29,792 nucleotides of DNA from a virus. The notes beneath the pieces were generated by a model, which did not search any database, was not told where the DNA came from, and saw only the letters and a program-made list of their open reading frames with translations. Shown one piece after another: positions 6,032 to 13,883 of the stretch. Every line of letters starts with the position of its first letter. Within the stretch, counting starts at the first letter, position 1. The DNA lies in the IMG/VR virus record IMGVR_UViG_3300046311_000251, positions 1 through 29,792 of that record; one strand, given 5' to 3'. The position numbers were made by a program, and so were the translations under genes.

Positions 6032-6039
6032 TTGAAGCT

Positions 6040-6228
6040 ATGCCAGATATAACAATGTGTACAGGTACTAATTGTCCAATTAAAGATAATTGCTACCGTT
6101 ATTGGGCTGAGCCTAGTGAGTATAACCAAGCATATTTTTTTAATCCACCGTATGATGAAACAAACAAAAAGTGTAATGAAAAGTGGGAACGCAAAAGAGA
6201 ACCACAAAGTAGTAGAGATTCAGGTTGA
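6040..6228 (+). CDS. Small Cys-rich, probably zinc-binding protein
   Basis: The 62-residue product begins MPDITMCTGTNCPIKDNCYRYWA, with Cys7, Cys12 and Cys18, and a fourth Cys45 in KKCNEKW. This four-Cys layout recurs, from memory, in a family of short proteins from Bacteroidota phages and mobile elements and suggests a zinc site. A PSEYNQAYFFNPPYDE segment lies between. The gene overlaps the next one by about 50 bases. Function unknown. Confidence 0.65.
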   Translation: MPDITMCTGTNCPIKDNCYRYWAEPSEYNQAYFFNPPYDETNKKCNEKWERKREPQSSRDSG

Positions 6229-6358
6229 AGAAACTACTAAGTACATAGTACAAAAAAAAGGTTTACTGTTCTGGCGTGATGTCAAAGATGAAACAGGTCA
6301 AGTTATAGTGTATGATTCTAAGAGAAAGGCTCAAGCATACATTAACTTTCTTAAGTAG
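6176..6358 (+). CDS. Small basic hypothetical protein, 60 aa
   Basis: I use the ATG at 6176; the frame is open back to 6116 but that region overlaps the Cys-rich gene and reads unlike the rest. The core TTKYIVQKKGLLFWRDVKDETG with a following YDSKRKAQAYINFL suggests a small beta-beta-alpha protein of a type common in phage accessory regions. No catalytic residues are visible. Function unknown. Confidence 0.55.
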   Translation: MKSGNAKENHKVVEIQVEETTKYIVQKKGLLFWRDVKDETGQVIVYDSKRKAQAYINFLK

Positions 6359-6410
6359 CCGATTACTTGTGTGGCTGTTAGGAAGAGAGATATTTTTAAA
6401 GCTGCTTAAG

Positions 6411-7004
6411 ATGGGAATGTTATACCAAGTTAAGAAACACTTAACTATCAGACCTTTAGAGACTTTTGGAACAAAGCATTATCCTGGTTGTACAAAAGAA
6501 CAGGAACAAATGCTGTTGAATAAAAGATACTATAAGTTTGATGAATTTGAAGATATTGCATTGAGTATGGACTATAGAACAGTTTACCGCAAACTTCCAG
6601 AGATTAAAAATTTAGTCAGGGCTATTGTAGAAGAGCACTATTACATGACTAAGAATATTGATCAAAACTTGCATTATTTATGGCATTTATATTATGTTGG
6701 TACAAAGGCTGGTGATTACCGGCCTTTTATTTTATTAGCAGAAATACAATTGCTTAAAGCTTTAAATTATTTATCTGAAGATGAAGCCTACAACATGTCT
6801 AACATGATGGAATCAGAAGATATAGATAACTTAAATCTTGTTTACCTTTCTATACTTAACCTTAGAAAGAAACGGATAGAAGAACATGGTGAGTTTGACA
6901 AAAATGTTTGCTCTGTTGAGTTAAACCAAATAAGAAAAGACTATGCTCATACTATTCTATCTGTAGATTTATTTACCAAAGCTTTTACAAAAAAAAGAAT
7001 ATGA
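6411..7004 (+). CDS. Hypothetical all-helical phage protein
   Basis: The start is uncertain: 6411 gives 197 residues with a short gap after the previous stop, and 6312 would add 33 hydrophobic residues overlapping it. The body is predicted helical, rich in Leu, Tyr, Asn and Glu, with a charged repeat-like middle (EFEDIALSMDYRTVYRKL, later LLAEIQLLKALNYLSEDEAY). No membrane segment follows the chosen start. It is joined to the next gene by an ATGA overlap. No family is recognised. Confidence 0.6.
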   Translation: MGMLYQVKKHLTIRPLETFGTKHYPGCTKEQEQMLLNKRYYKFDEFEDIALSMDYRTVYRKLPEIKNLVRAIVEEHYYMTKNIDQNLHYLWHLYYVGTKAGDYRPFILLAEIQLLKALNYLSEDEAYNMSNMMESEDIDNLNLVYLSILNLRKKRIEEHGEFDKNVCSVELNQIRKDYAHTILSVDLFTKAFTKKRI

Positions 7005-7261
7005 GAGAAAGTGAATTAATTGACCTTGGTTTTCAAAAGGTAGAGATTAATGATGCTGACAGTCAGAATGGCTATGATTACTTTTATTATATTCTACAGG
7101 TGTTTGACAATCTTACACTAAGTTCAACAGACAGTGATGTTGTTAAAAATGGAGAATGGTTTGTACATAACTTGGATTGGCCCCGCCAGTTTCAGTTAAG
7201 TACAAAAAATGAAGTGATGGGATTTCTTCAGACTGTTATTGGACAAGCCCAATATGTATAA
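7001..7261 (+). CDS. Small acidic hypothetical protein, 86 aa
   Basis: The protein opens with ELIDLGFQKVEI and continues to a YDYFYYILQVFDNLTL strand pair, a Trp-containing middle (GEWFVHNLDW) and a terminal helix EVMGFLQTVIGQA. This strand-strand-helix layout is typical of short Bacteroidota phage proteins of unknown function that I recall with the same opening. No catalytic motif. It overlaps the upstream gene by four bases. Confidence 0.6.
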   Translation: MRESELIDLGFQKVEINDADSQNGYDYFYYILQVFDNLTLSSTDSDVVKNGEWFVHNLDWPRQFQLSTKNEVMGFLQTVIGQAQYV

Positions 7262-7279
7262 CCAACAAATAGTATTTAT

Positions 7280-7657
7280 ATGTTTACAGTAAAACTGATT
7301 AAACAGGATGGTAAATTAGTTTACCCAGATGATAGATCTAAACTAAACTTTCAGATCTTTATTGATAAGTTACCAGAAGGACAAGAGGTGGAGATCTTTA
7401 TGGGTCCTACCTCAGATAATGCATCTGTAGCTCAATTAGCTAAAGTACATGCATGTATCAGAGAGCTAGCAAAAGAATCCGGTTATAACTTTGATGAGAT
7501 GAAGACTCTCATTAAGAGACAGTCTGGTCTATGTTATGACGGAGGAGGTGCTGAATACTGTAAATCATTTGCTGACTGCAGCAAAGATGAATTAGCATTA
7601 GCAATTGAAGCTTGTATAGCAATAGGTAGAGATAACTATAATATGGAGCTTACTTAG
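7280..7657 (+). CDS. Possible NinB-like recombination protein
   Basis: The 125-residue protein has an N-terminal beta part (FTVKLIKQDG, then EVEIFMGPTS) and a helical C-terminal part with QLAKVHACIRELAKESGY, a KTLIKRQSGLC segment and KSFADCSKDELALAIEACI. The order of Q-x-x-K helix, Leu-rich helix and a SxxEL-type helix near the end resembles NinB, which lambda uses as a single-strand DNA-binding recombination mediator. The match is pattern-level only. Location next to ung and the replication block is compatible. It converges on and overlaps by 8 bases the minus-strand gene at 7650. Confidence 0.4.
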   Translation: MFTVKLIKQDGKLVYPDDRSKLNFQIFIDKLPEGQEVEIFMGPTSDNASVAQLAKVHACIRELAKESGYNFDEMKTLIKRQSGLCYDGGGAEYCKSFADCSKDELALAIEACIAIGRDNYNMELT

Positions 7658-7955
7658 GCTCCACATAGCCTTCATCACCTGGTTGAAGAACTTCTTTTTC
7701 CTCAAACATGTTAGCAGCTATTGATTGTCTTTCAATCTCAGCAAGAAGTAAAGATACAGTATAAAAAGCTTTCTGGAGATCATCCATTTCTGCATAATCT
7801 TTTTGCAAGGTTTCTTTTACAAACTTATCTTTATCCTCTTCTTTAATTTGTGTAAATAAGAAATAAGATAAGCCTTTTACCATAAGGTAATAGCTTTTAT
7901 TGACTTTTATGTCAATAAGAGCATCTGCTTTTAATTCTTTTACTTTGATAGCCAT
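7650..7955 (-). CDS. Minus-strand hypothetical protein, 101 aa
   Basis: A lone minus-strand gene between forward genes. The product is soluble and helical, beginning MAIKVKELKADALIDIKVNKSYYLMVKGLSYFL and ending in a Pro/Gly/Glu tail (EEKEVLQPGDEGYVEPK). I recall similar 100-residue proteins in crAss-like phages, but the function is unknown. It is convergent with, and overlaps by 8 bases, the NinB-like gene, and lies 33 bp head-to-head from ung. The opposite-strand reverse complement of the upstream gap carries a TAAATTTG promoter candidate, so it probably has its own transcript. Confidence 0.7.
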   Translation of the reverse strand: MAIKVKELKADALIDIKVNKSYYLMVKGLSYFLFTQIKEEDKDKFVKETLQKDYAEMDDLQKAFYTVSLLLAEIERQSIAANMFEEKEVLQPGDEGYVEPK

Positions 7956-8000
7956 TGTAATAACTTTGTAACAAATTTAATAAAAAATATGAAACAACAA
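7956..8000. promoter_or_regulatory. Candidate overlapping divergent promoters of Bacteroidota type
   Basis: The 33-bp gap between the divergent genes contains TAACTTTG at 7961-7968 on the plus strand and TAAATTTG on the minus strand (plus-strand 7972-7979). Both match the TAnnTTTG minus-7 box of the Bacteroidota housekeeping sigma factor. The minus-strand box has a TTG 18 bases upstream (plus-strand 7998-8000), at the expected minus-33 distance. No good minus-33 partner was seen for the plus-strand box. Short motifs in AT-rich DNA, so moderate confidence at best. Confidence 0.4.
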
Positions 8001-8702
8001 CTTGATCTTGAGGATATAAAAGACAAGCTCTACCAAAAGCTAGAGAAATCAGGCTGGGCAGTAAAGCTGAGATCTTTCATCTATAGTAGTGACTTTGATA
8101 ATATTATCAAACAACTGGCTAGATTATCCACTGATGGCAAAAGATTTACTCCTAAATTAAGCCAAATGTTTAGGGCCTTTGAAGAATGTCCTGTAGATCA
8201 ACTTAAAGTGGTTATTGTTGGACAAGACCCTTATCCACAGTTTGGAGTAGCTGATGGAATTGCTTTCAGTTGTGGTAATACAAAACAAGCAGAGACTAGT
8301 TTAAAGTTTATGCTAGAAGAAGTTAACAGACATGTCTATAAAGGTCATCCCGGATCACTTGATCCAGACTTAACCAGATGGGCAAATCAGGGTGTACTGA
8401 TGCTTAACACAGCTTTGTCTACTACCGTAGGTAAAATAGGCCAGCACTACTCAATCTGGAAGCCTTTTCTTGCATATTTGTTTGACTACTTGACCTGGAA
8501 TGTAAATGGTTTAGTTTTTATCTACATGGGTAAAGAGGCTAAGCTATGGGCAGATGCAGTCAATGAAAACAATTACAAGTTTTATGTTAGTCATCCAGCA
8601 AGTGGTGCATACTCCGGAACAAACACTTGGGATTCTCAGAATGTGTTTAATGAAACCAACAAGATTCTAGAGAATCAGTATGGTACTAAAATTAAGTGGT
8701 GA
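7989..8702 (+). CDS. ung: Uracil-DNA glycosylase, family 1
   Basis: Removes uracil from DNA, starting base excision repair. Family 1 motifs are present in order: the water-activating loop GQDPYP (residues 78-83, Asp80 catalytic; the usual His is Pro here), GIAFS (90-94), LMLNTALS (137-144, Asn140 in the uracil pocket), and the intercalation motif HPASGAYSG (202-210), a variant of HPSPLS. The 237-residue length is normal for the family. It is the first gene of the unit leading into helicase, Sak4 and SSB genes, and ung genes occur in crAss-like phages. A role in purging uracil from phage DNA, or in degrading host DNA, is inference. Confidence 0.92.
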   Translation: MKQQLDLEDIKDKLYQKLEKSGWAVKLRSFIYSSDFDNIIKQLARLSTDGKRFTPKLSQMFRAFEECPVDQLKVVIVGQDPYPQFGVADGIAFSCGNTKQAETSLKFMLEEVNRHVYKGHPGSLDPDLTRWANQGVLMLNTALSTTVGKIGQHYSIWKPFLAYLFDYLTWNVNGLVFIYMGKEAKLWADAVNENNYKFYVSHPASGAYSGTNTWDSQNVFNETNKILENQYGTKIKW

Positions 8703-9289
8703 TGACTGAGATATTCAACAGACTGATACAAGAAGATCTTACACCCAATGCATACTATGTTTTGCATTGTATAAAAGAGAAGATTGTACCAAACAGCTTT
8801 GTAAACAAACACTTACAAGTTGAGAAGCTAAAAAGAGATAAATGGCTCAATGAAAACTTGACATTGACAAGTAAAAGCCTTATCTTTATGGAAGAAATTA
8901 ACAGTTTCTTCAAAAAAACCAAGAAGAAAACCACTCAAGCTTTACTAGGTCAGGACTTTATTGACAAAATCCAGGAGTATGTAGAAATATTCCCTAATAG
9001 GAAACTCTCCTCTGGAAAATATGCAAGAGTCAATGCCAAGAATCTTGAAGTGAGTTTTAGATGGTTCTTTGAGAACTATGACTATGATTGGCAAACAATC
9101 TTGTTAGCCACAGCAAAGTATGTTGATGAATACAGTGTAAGGAACTATGAGTTTATGAGGACTGCACAATATTTTATCAGGAAGCAAAACATAGATAAAT
9201 CTTTTGAATCTGATTTAGCAACATACTGTGATCAAGTTAATAATTCCTCTGATGAAGACACTAACTATTTTAAAGAGAGAGTTGTATAA
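8702..9289 (+). CDS. Hypothetical protein of the replication block, 195 aa
   Basis: Starts at the ATG at 8702, overlapping the ung stop by one base; a GTG at 8696 is an alternative. The N-terminal 55 residues (LTPNAYYVLHCIKEKIVP, then VEKLKRDKWLNENLTLTSKSL) look like a winged-helix DNA-binding segment. A Lys-rich linker follows, then a helical C-terminal domain with GKYARVNAKNLEVSFRWFFE and MRTAQYFIRKQ. This is the layout of some phage replication initiators or helicase loaders, and the gene lies just upstream of the DnaB-like helicase, but no firm family match is claimed. Confidence 0.55.
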   Translation: MTEIFNRLIQEDLTPNAYYVLHCIKEKIVPNSFVNKHLQVEKLKRDKWLNENLTLTSKSLIFMEEINSFFKKTKKKTTQALLGQDFIDKIQEYVEIFPNRKLSSGKYARVNAKNLEVSFRWFFENYDYDWQTILLATAKYVDEYSVRNYEFMRTAQYFIRKQNIDKSFESDLATYCDQVNNSSDEDTNYFKERVV

Positions 9290-9471
9290 TGGGAATTAGT
9301 AAAAATGTGATCTTAACTTTTTTAGCAATACTAGGTACTGTGATATCTTTCTTCATTGTTGACATGTTTATTATACCAATTACACTTGGTAAATACATTG
9401 CAATTGAAGTTGTGATAACTACATTACACTACATGTATAATAAAGCTAAGATCCAGACAATTAACAATTAA
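9289..9471 (+). CDS. Small membrane protein, 60 aa
   Basis: Two hydrophobic segments (about residues 6-28 and 30-48) occupy most of this protein, leaving a short polar tail (YNKAKIQTINN). It overlaps the stop of the preceding gene by one base and lies three bases upstream of the helicase gene, so it is carried inside the replication operon. Function unknown; membrane tethering of replication is only a guess. Confidence 0.6.
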   Translation: MGISKNVILTFLAILGTVISFFIVDMFIIPITLGKYIAIEVVITTLHYMYNKAKIQTINN

Positions 9472-9474
9472 GTT

Positions 9475-10476
9475 ATGGCAGATTTATTTAATGGTGCCAG
9501 GCCTTTACAGCCTGTGAGTGAAAGAGATGCTTTAAGAAAAGCAATCATGAAGATCAAAGCAAGAAGAAAGGGAGATTTAAAGTCTCTCAGAAGTGCATGG
9601 CCCAAATTTAATGATGCTTTTTGTGACGGACTAGAATGGAGAACTATCACTATAGTAGGTGCTAGACCGGGTACAGGGAAAACTTTATTCATGGAACAGT
9701 TGCTCAGTGATATCATTGATCACAACAAAGACCAAGAGTTTAGAATTCTTAAGTTCCAGATGGAAATGGTTGATGAAACCAATGGTGTAAGAAAATTGAG
9801 TCTGAATACAGGTGCTGATTACAATACTCTGATGAGTAAGGGTGGGATTCCCGTAGATGAAAGGATCTTCTATAAATGTGTTGACTATTACAACAAATCT
9901 GAGGAAAGTGATTTTATTAATGTAGTCTATGATGCATGTACTGTTGATGAAATGTGTGCTACCATTCATTATGAGATGGAGCAGAACAAGAAAGAAGATG
10001 GGACATATGTCAATATGCTAGTAACAATAGATCACTCAGCTCTATTTAGAGTAGGTAAAGGACAGAAAGACAAGTTTGAGATGTTAAATAGCTTGGGTGA
10101 AGCTCTCACCATGATGAAAAAGAAATATCCAGTTGCCTTTGTAGTACTAAGCCAGTTAAACAGAAATATAGATTCTCCAGAAAGACAACGGGATGGTGAA
10201 TATGGCAATTATGTTTTAGATTCTGATATCTACGGGTCAGATGCTTTGTTGCAGCATGCTGATGTAGTTATGGGGATCAACAAACCTTCTTTAAGAAAGA
10301 TTAGACAGTATGGGCCTGAAAGATTCATTGTAAATGATGAAGACATGCTTGTATTTCACTTTCTTAAATCAAGAAATGGTACTACTAGAATTAGCTTTTT
10401 CAAGCTAGACAGAAGCACCATGAGAATAGTTGAAATTGACACTCCTGCTCAAGCAACAAAGAAAATGTCAATTTAA
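9475..10476 (+). CDS. DnaB-type replicative helicase, ATPase domain
   Basis: Unwinds DNA at the replication fork as a RecA-fold ring ATPase. Walker A is GARPGTGKT (residues 62-70), the Walker B strand MLVTIDH is at 181-187, and VVLSQLNR at 223-230 is the DnaB-family sensor strand with its terminal Arg. The 333-residue protein has only about 60 residues before Walker A, so it lacks the N-terminal DnaB domain that normally contacts primase. That is usual for reduced phage versions. Neighbours are Sak4, SSB-like and primase genes. Residue positions and motifs are seen directly; hexamer formation is family knowledge. Confidence 0.88.
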   Translation: MADLFNGARPLQPVSERDALRKAIMKIKARRKGDLKSLRSAWPKFNDAFCDGLEWRTITIVGARPGTGKTLFMEQLLSDIIDHNKDQEFRILKFQMEMVDETNGVRKLSLNTGADYNTLMSKGGIPVDERIFYKCVDYYNKSEESDFINVVYDACTVDEMCATIHYEMEQNKKEDGTYVNMLVTIDHSALFRVGKGQKDKFEMLNSLGEALTMMKKKYPVAFVVLSQLNRNIDSPERQRDGEYGNYVLDSDIYGSDALLQHADVVMGINKPSLRKIRQYGPERFIVNDEDMLVFHFLKSRNGTTRISFFKLDRSTMRIVEIDTPAQATKKMSI

Positions 10477-10486
10477 AAAAGAAAAC

Positions 10487-11152
10487 ATGAATGTAAGAAA
10501 AGAAAAAGAAAAAGATTTTTTTGTCCGTCACATGGATACCTTTAGGACTATAGGTCAAGCGGATCCATTTTTTATTATCAAGACTGCTTTTTTCCAAAAA
10601 GGTAAGTTTGGTAGACAAGTTCAGTTCTTTGAGTCTGAGATTGGTAAAGGAGAAGACATTTACCTTGAGTTCTATGATAATGTCATGGATGATAAGGGAA
10701 CCATCATTGATGTAGTTCCTTTCTCTGAAGATAGACAATTATTCAAGTACAAGTACAATCCTTTCTATGCAGAGGAATATGAAACAAAATCTGGTACAAA
10801 TGTTAAAGGTGATCCTTACATTTTGTATACAGTGCCGGTTTCTGAAATGATTGCTGTTCTTAAAGATGGTACTGAGATTACTCATGCTCTCTATGAGAAA
10901 AGAAAAACTGAAGCTGAAACAAAAGCAAAAGAAGAGGTTGTTGAACTTCCAAGATTACAGAAAAGTTTATTTCCTGATTTTGAAGAAGAAATGGCACCTA
11001 AGAAAGAAGCAGTGTTAGATTTTATTTCAGAGGATGATATTCCTTTATCAGACATGACTTTGAGAGATTTGGCTGCTATTATGCTCATGAAGCCTGTGAG
11101 TACTAAGCCTTGGTTAAACAATTTAGTTACACAAGTAAAAAGTGAGATATGA
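10487..11152 (+). CDS. Hypothetical protein between helicase and Sak4-like ATPase
   Basis: I take the ATG at 10487, 10 bases after the helicase stop, over the in-frame codon at 10430 inside that gene. The 221-residue product is acidic. Its first 125 residues alternate short strands (DPFFIIKTAFF, GRQVQFFES, GEDIYLEFYD, PYILYTVPV), and a Glu/Lys-rich linker leads to a short C-terminal helix domain (PLSDMTLRDLAAIMLMKPVS). The position suggests a replication or recombination accessory factor. No known family is assigned. Confidence 0.65.
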   Translation: MNVRKEKEKDFFVRHMDTFRTIGQADPFFIIKTAFFQKGKFGRQVQFFESEIGKGEDIYLEFYDNVMDDKGTIIDVVPFSEDRQLFKYKYNPFYAEEYETKSGTNVKGDPYILYTVPVSEMIAVLKDGTEITHALYEKRKTEAETKAKEEVVELPRLQKSLFPDFEEEMAPKKEAVLDFISEDDIPLSDMTLRDLAAIMLMKPVSTKPWLNNLVTQVKSEI

Positions 11153-11871
11153 GTATAGTACTTCCAACTAAAAAAGTCAAAGCAGAAAGAACTAATCCTA
11201 AGAGAATGGTTATCTATTCTAAACCAAAGACTGGTAAAACCAGTGCATATGCTGGTTTAGAAGACAATCTAATCATAGATTTAGAGAATGGTGCTGACTA
11301 TGTAGAAGCTTTAAAGATTAAAGTAGGTTCTTTACAGGAGTTACTTGAAGCTGGTAAAGCTATCAAAGAAGCAGGTAAACCATATAAGTATGTTACGGTA
11401 GATACTGTGACTGCATTAGAAGATATGGTTATGCCTCTTGCAATCAAGTTGTATAAACAAACTAGCATGGGTAAAAACTATGATGGAGATAATGTCTTGT
11501 CATTACCAAATGGTGCTGGTTATTTATATTTGAGACAAGCTTTCTTTCAAGTTTTAGATTTTATTGATACTTTAGCTCCCCACATTATTTTATCTGGTCA
11601 CATTAAGGACAAACAGGTAGATGATAAAGGTGAGATGGTATTAGCTGCCAATATTGATTTGACAGGTAAAATCAAGTCTTTGATCTGTGCAAATGCAGAT
11701 GCAATTGGTTACATGTATAGAAAAGGTAACAAAACTATTCTATCATTTAAGACTAGTGAAGAAGTGACTTGTGGTGCAAGACCAGAGCACTTAAGAAATG
11801 AAGAAATTGTAGTTTCTGAAATGAATGAGAAAGGTGAACTTGAGTTTCACTGGGATAAAATTTATGTATAA
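11149..11871 (+). CDS. Sak4-like RecA-fold ATPase (AAA_24 phage nucleotide-binding protein)
   Basis: The 240-residue protein opens with a short basic region, then Walker A SKPKTGKTS (residues 24-32), the LIIDLENGAD strand (41-50) typical of this family, and a Walker B-like YKYVTVDTVT (79-88). A GHIKDK segment follows. Sak4 proteins are phage single-strand annealing or recombinase-like ATPases that usually work with an SSB, and here an SSB-like gene follows 20 bases downstream. It overlaps the preceding gene by four bases. Family is confident; the exact recombination mechanism is not proven by sequence. Confidence 0.82.
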   Translation: MSIVLPTKKVKAERTNPKRMVIYSKPKTGKTSAYAGLEDNLIIDLENGADYVEALKIKVGSLQELLEAGKAIKEAGKPYKYVTVDTVTALEDMVMPLAIKLYKQTSMGKNYDGDNVLSLPNGAGYLYLRQAFFQVLDFIDTLAPHIILSGHIKDKQVDDKGEMVLAANIDLTGKIKSLICANADAIGYMYRKGNKTILSFKTSEEVTCGARPEHLRNEEIVVSEMNEKGELEFHWDKIYV

Positions 11872-11891
11872 CACAAATAAAAAATAGAAAA

Positions 11892-12578
11892 ATGGCATTA
11901 AGTACAACAGACTTAGGAACAGGTGGATCAGGAATGGCAAAAACAATTGCTCCAGGTAACCACACATTGAAAATCAACAGTATCTTCTTGGAAGATTTTA
12001 CATTTATTGAAGGTGCTAAGCACTTGATCTTGAATGTAGAAACAGAGCCAATTGAAGGTTTTGAAGGCTTCATGATTGACAAAGATGATGAAAGCAAAGG
12101 AAGACATGCTGGTCAGATTGGTAGAATTAAAGCAAGTCAATATGCATTTGCTGACGGTGAAACTAAATCTGGTATCAAAATTCAGAGAGACAGATCTGTC
12201 TTAATCTTTTTACAAAACTTGTGTAAAACATTAGGACTAAATGATTGGTTCTCTGCTCAAGATGGTAAGCATGATACTATTGATGATTTTATCAATGCTT
12301 TCAACAAAACTGCTAAGTTCCAAGATATCTACATTGATTTCTGTGTAGCTGGTAAAGAGTATGTTGGTAAAACAGGTTATACAAACTATGACATGTATTT
12401 ACCAAAAGCTGAAAGAGGTACATATGCATTTGGTGAAGCTGATAGCTCTAAAGTTATCACTTACAATGAAGCAACTCACTTAAAAAGAGCTGAAGTAAAA
12501 GAAGTGAACAAATTTGGTGATGATGATGATAATTTATCTATCCCATCTAAGACATCTTCTGATTTCTCCTTAGATTAA
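11892..12578 (+). CDS. SSB-like single-stranded DNA-binding protein
   Basis: The protein opens with a polar Gly-rich head and then a beta-rich core (GNHTLKINSIFLED, HLILNVETEPI, then GRIKASQYAF and VGKTGYTNYDMYLPKAE), as in oligonucleotide-binding folds. It ends in a strongly acidic disordered tail with DDDDNLS and DFSLD, like the partner-binding tails of phage and bacterial SSBs. It follows Sak4 and precedes a terminator, so it is the last gene of its unit and could be highly expressed. I call it SSB-like on fold pattern, tail and neighbours; a primary-sequence family match was not verified. Confidence 0.6.
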   Translation: MALSTTDLGTGGSGMAKTIAPGNHTLKINSIFLEDFTFIEGAKHLILNVETEPIEGFEGFMIDKDDESKGRHAGQIGRIKASQYAFADGETKSGIKIQRDRSVLIFLQNLCKTLGLNDWFSAQDGKHDTIDDFINAFNKTAKFQDIYIDFCVAGKEYVGKTGYTNYDMYLPKAERGTYAFGEADSSKVITYNEATHLKRAEVKEVNKFGDDDDNLSIPSKTSSDFSLD

Positions 12579-12587
12579 TATTGATTT

Positions 12588-12628
12588 ATTAATGGGGATG
12601 TCAGGAATGGTGTCCCCATTAATTTTTA
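12588..12628 (+). terminator. Intrinsic terminator between SSB-like and primase genes
   Basis: A 10-bp perfect stem (TTAATGGGGA at 12589-12598 with its complement at 12613-12622), extended by one A-T pair, has a 14-base loop and runs into TTTTT. It lies 10 bases after the SSB-like stop and 12 bases before the primase start. It argues against starting the primase at the in-frame ATG at 12592, which is inside the hairpin. Confidence 0.8.
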
Positions 12629-12639
12629 ATTGCCTGTTT

Positions 12640-13620
12640 ATGATTTCAACTAAAAACATAATATCTGATTTGGCTGATGTTCCTAGAGAATGGGTATTTG
12701 AATACTATCTTAATCTAAAAGAGAAACTTACAGGCCAAGATATCAAGATATTGTCTGCATTTAATCCAAAGGATAAAGTGCCTTCCATGTATGTTTATTA
12801 TGATGTAAAGAGCTTGATGTACAAGTTCAAAGATTTCTCTTCTGGTAACCAGGGAGATTCTATTGAGTTAGTTATGCTCTTATTTAATCTGAAGACAAGA
12901 GGGCAAGCTGTGGGCAAAATCATAGCTGATTATCAAAACTATATTGATTCTAATGTAGCAGCTCCTAAAGCAGAGTTTAAGTTCCATGACAAGTTCAAAG
13001 TTGTTGACTATGAAATGAGACACTGGAATAACTTAGATGCTGTCTACTGGGGTAGTTATAAGATTGGGTCAGGACTTTTACAAAAGTATAATGTTGTTCC
13101 CCTGGTACACTTTACTATGGAGAAGAAAGAAGATGATACTACGGTAGCATTTAAGTTCCTCAAACCCTATATGTATGGTTACTTCAGAGAGGACGGGGAA
13201 TTATACAAAGTCTACATGCCCAAGATCAAAGAAAAGAAGTTCATCAAAGTCCAAAACTATGTCCAAGGCTTTGATCAACTTAAGTATGATTGCAAGTATC
13301 TGATTATAACATCTTCTTTAAAAGATCTATTGTGTTTCAAGAAACTTGGAATTAGTAATGTAGAATGCATTGCTCCAGACAGTGAGAATACTATGATTGG
13401 AGAATCTGTAATTAATAAACTAATACCACACTATACTAAGATCATTGTACTGTTTGATAATGATGAGCCCGGCATAAAAGCTGCTCAGAGATATAAAGAC
13501 AAGTATGGTTTTAATTTTGTGGTACTTGACATGTCAAAAGATTTATCAGATTCTGTAAAAGACCATGGTGTTGAAGCTGTGAGAGATAGATTATTACCAT
13601 TATTAAAACAAGCATTATGA
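12640..13620 (+). CDS. DNA primase with TOPRIM domain
   Basis: Makes RNA primers for the phage polymerase. The ATG at 12640 (326 residues) avoids the terminator stem. The N-terminal part has the PSMYVY and FKDFSSGNQGDSIELVML pattern, a primase zinc/CHC-like region without visible Cys ligands. A TOPRIM domain follows: LIITSSLKDLLCF (221-233), IVLFDNDEPGIKAA (269-282, Asp273 and Asp275), and KDLSD (300-304). The usual EG..D glutamate is replaced by TSSLKD, a variant seen in phage TOPRIM proteins. It is separated from the helicase unit by a terminator yet is part of the same replication set. Confidence 0.85.
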   Translation: MISTKNIISDLADVPREWVFEYYLNLKEKLTGQDIKILSAFNPKDKVPSMYVYYDVKSLMYKFKDFSSGNQGDSIELVMLLFNLKTRGQAVGKIIADYQNYIDSNVAAPKAEFKFHDKFKVVDYEMRHWNNLDAVYWGSYKIGSGLLQKYNVVPLVHFTMEKKEDDTTVAFKFLKPYMYGYFREDGELYKVYMPKIKEKKFIKVQNYVQGFDQLKYDCKYLIITSSLKDLLCFKKLGISNVECIAPDSENTMIGESVINKLIPHYTKIIVLFDNDEPGIKAAQRYKDKYGFNFVVLDMSKDLSDSVKDHGVEAVRDRLLPLLKQAL

Positions 13621-13883
13621 GTTTAGATAACCAAATGGATGAACTTGAAAAATATCTTGATTATGCAAAGAGTTATTTTGATGATATTAAAAGTGAAACT
13701 GAGGGTATAATTTCTGATATGAGTCAGACTATACAAATGCTGCAAGAAGAAAAAGAAACACTTGAAGAACAGAATGAACTTCTTGAAGAACAAGCGGAAG
13801 ACTTATCTAAGAAGGTGGCTATATTTGAGCTAGAAAACATAGAATTAAGATTAAAGCTAAATGCATATGAGTTGGGTTTATAA
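13617..13883 (+). CDS. Small coiled-coil protein
   Basis: After a short polar head the protein is one long coiled coil, roughly residues 20-80, with EEKETLEEQNELLEEQAEDL, no Pro and many Leu at heptad spacing. It overlaps the primase stop by four bases. The following nuclease gene starts 23 bases inside it. Similar small coiled-coil genes are at 2272 and 25855. No function is recognised; a scaffold or regulatory role in replication is speculative. Confidence 0.65.
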   Translation: MSLDNQMDELEKYLDYAKSYFDDIKSETEGIISDMSQTIQMLQEEKETLEEQNELLEEQAEDLSKKVAIFELENIELRLKLNAYELGL

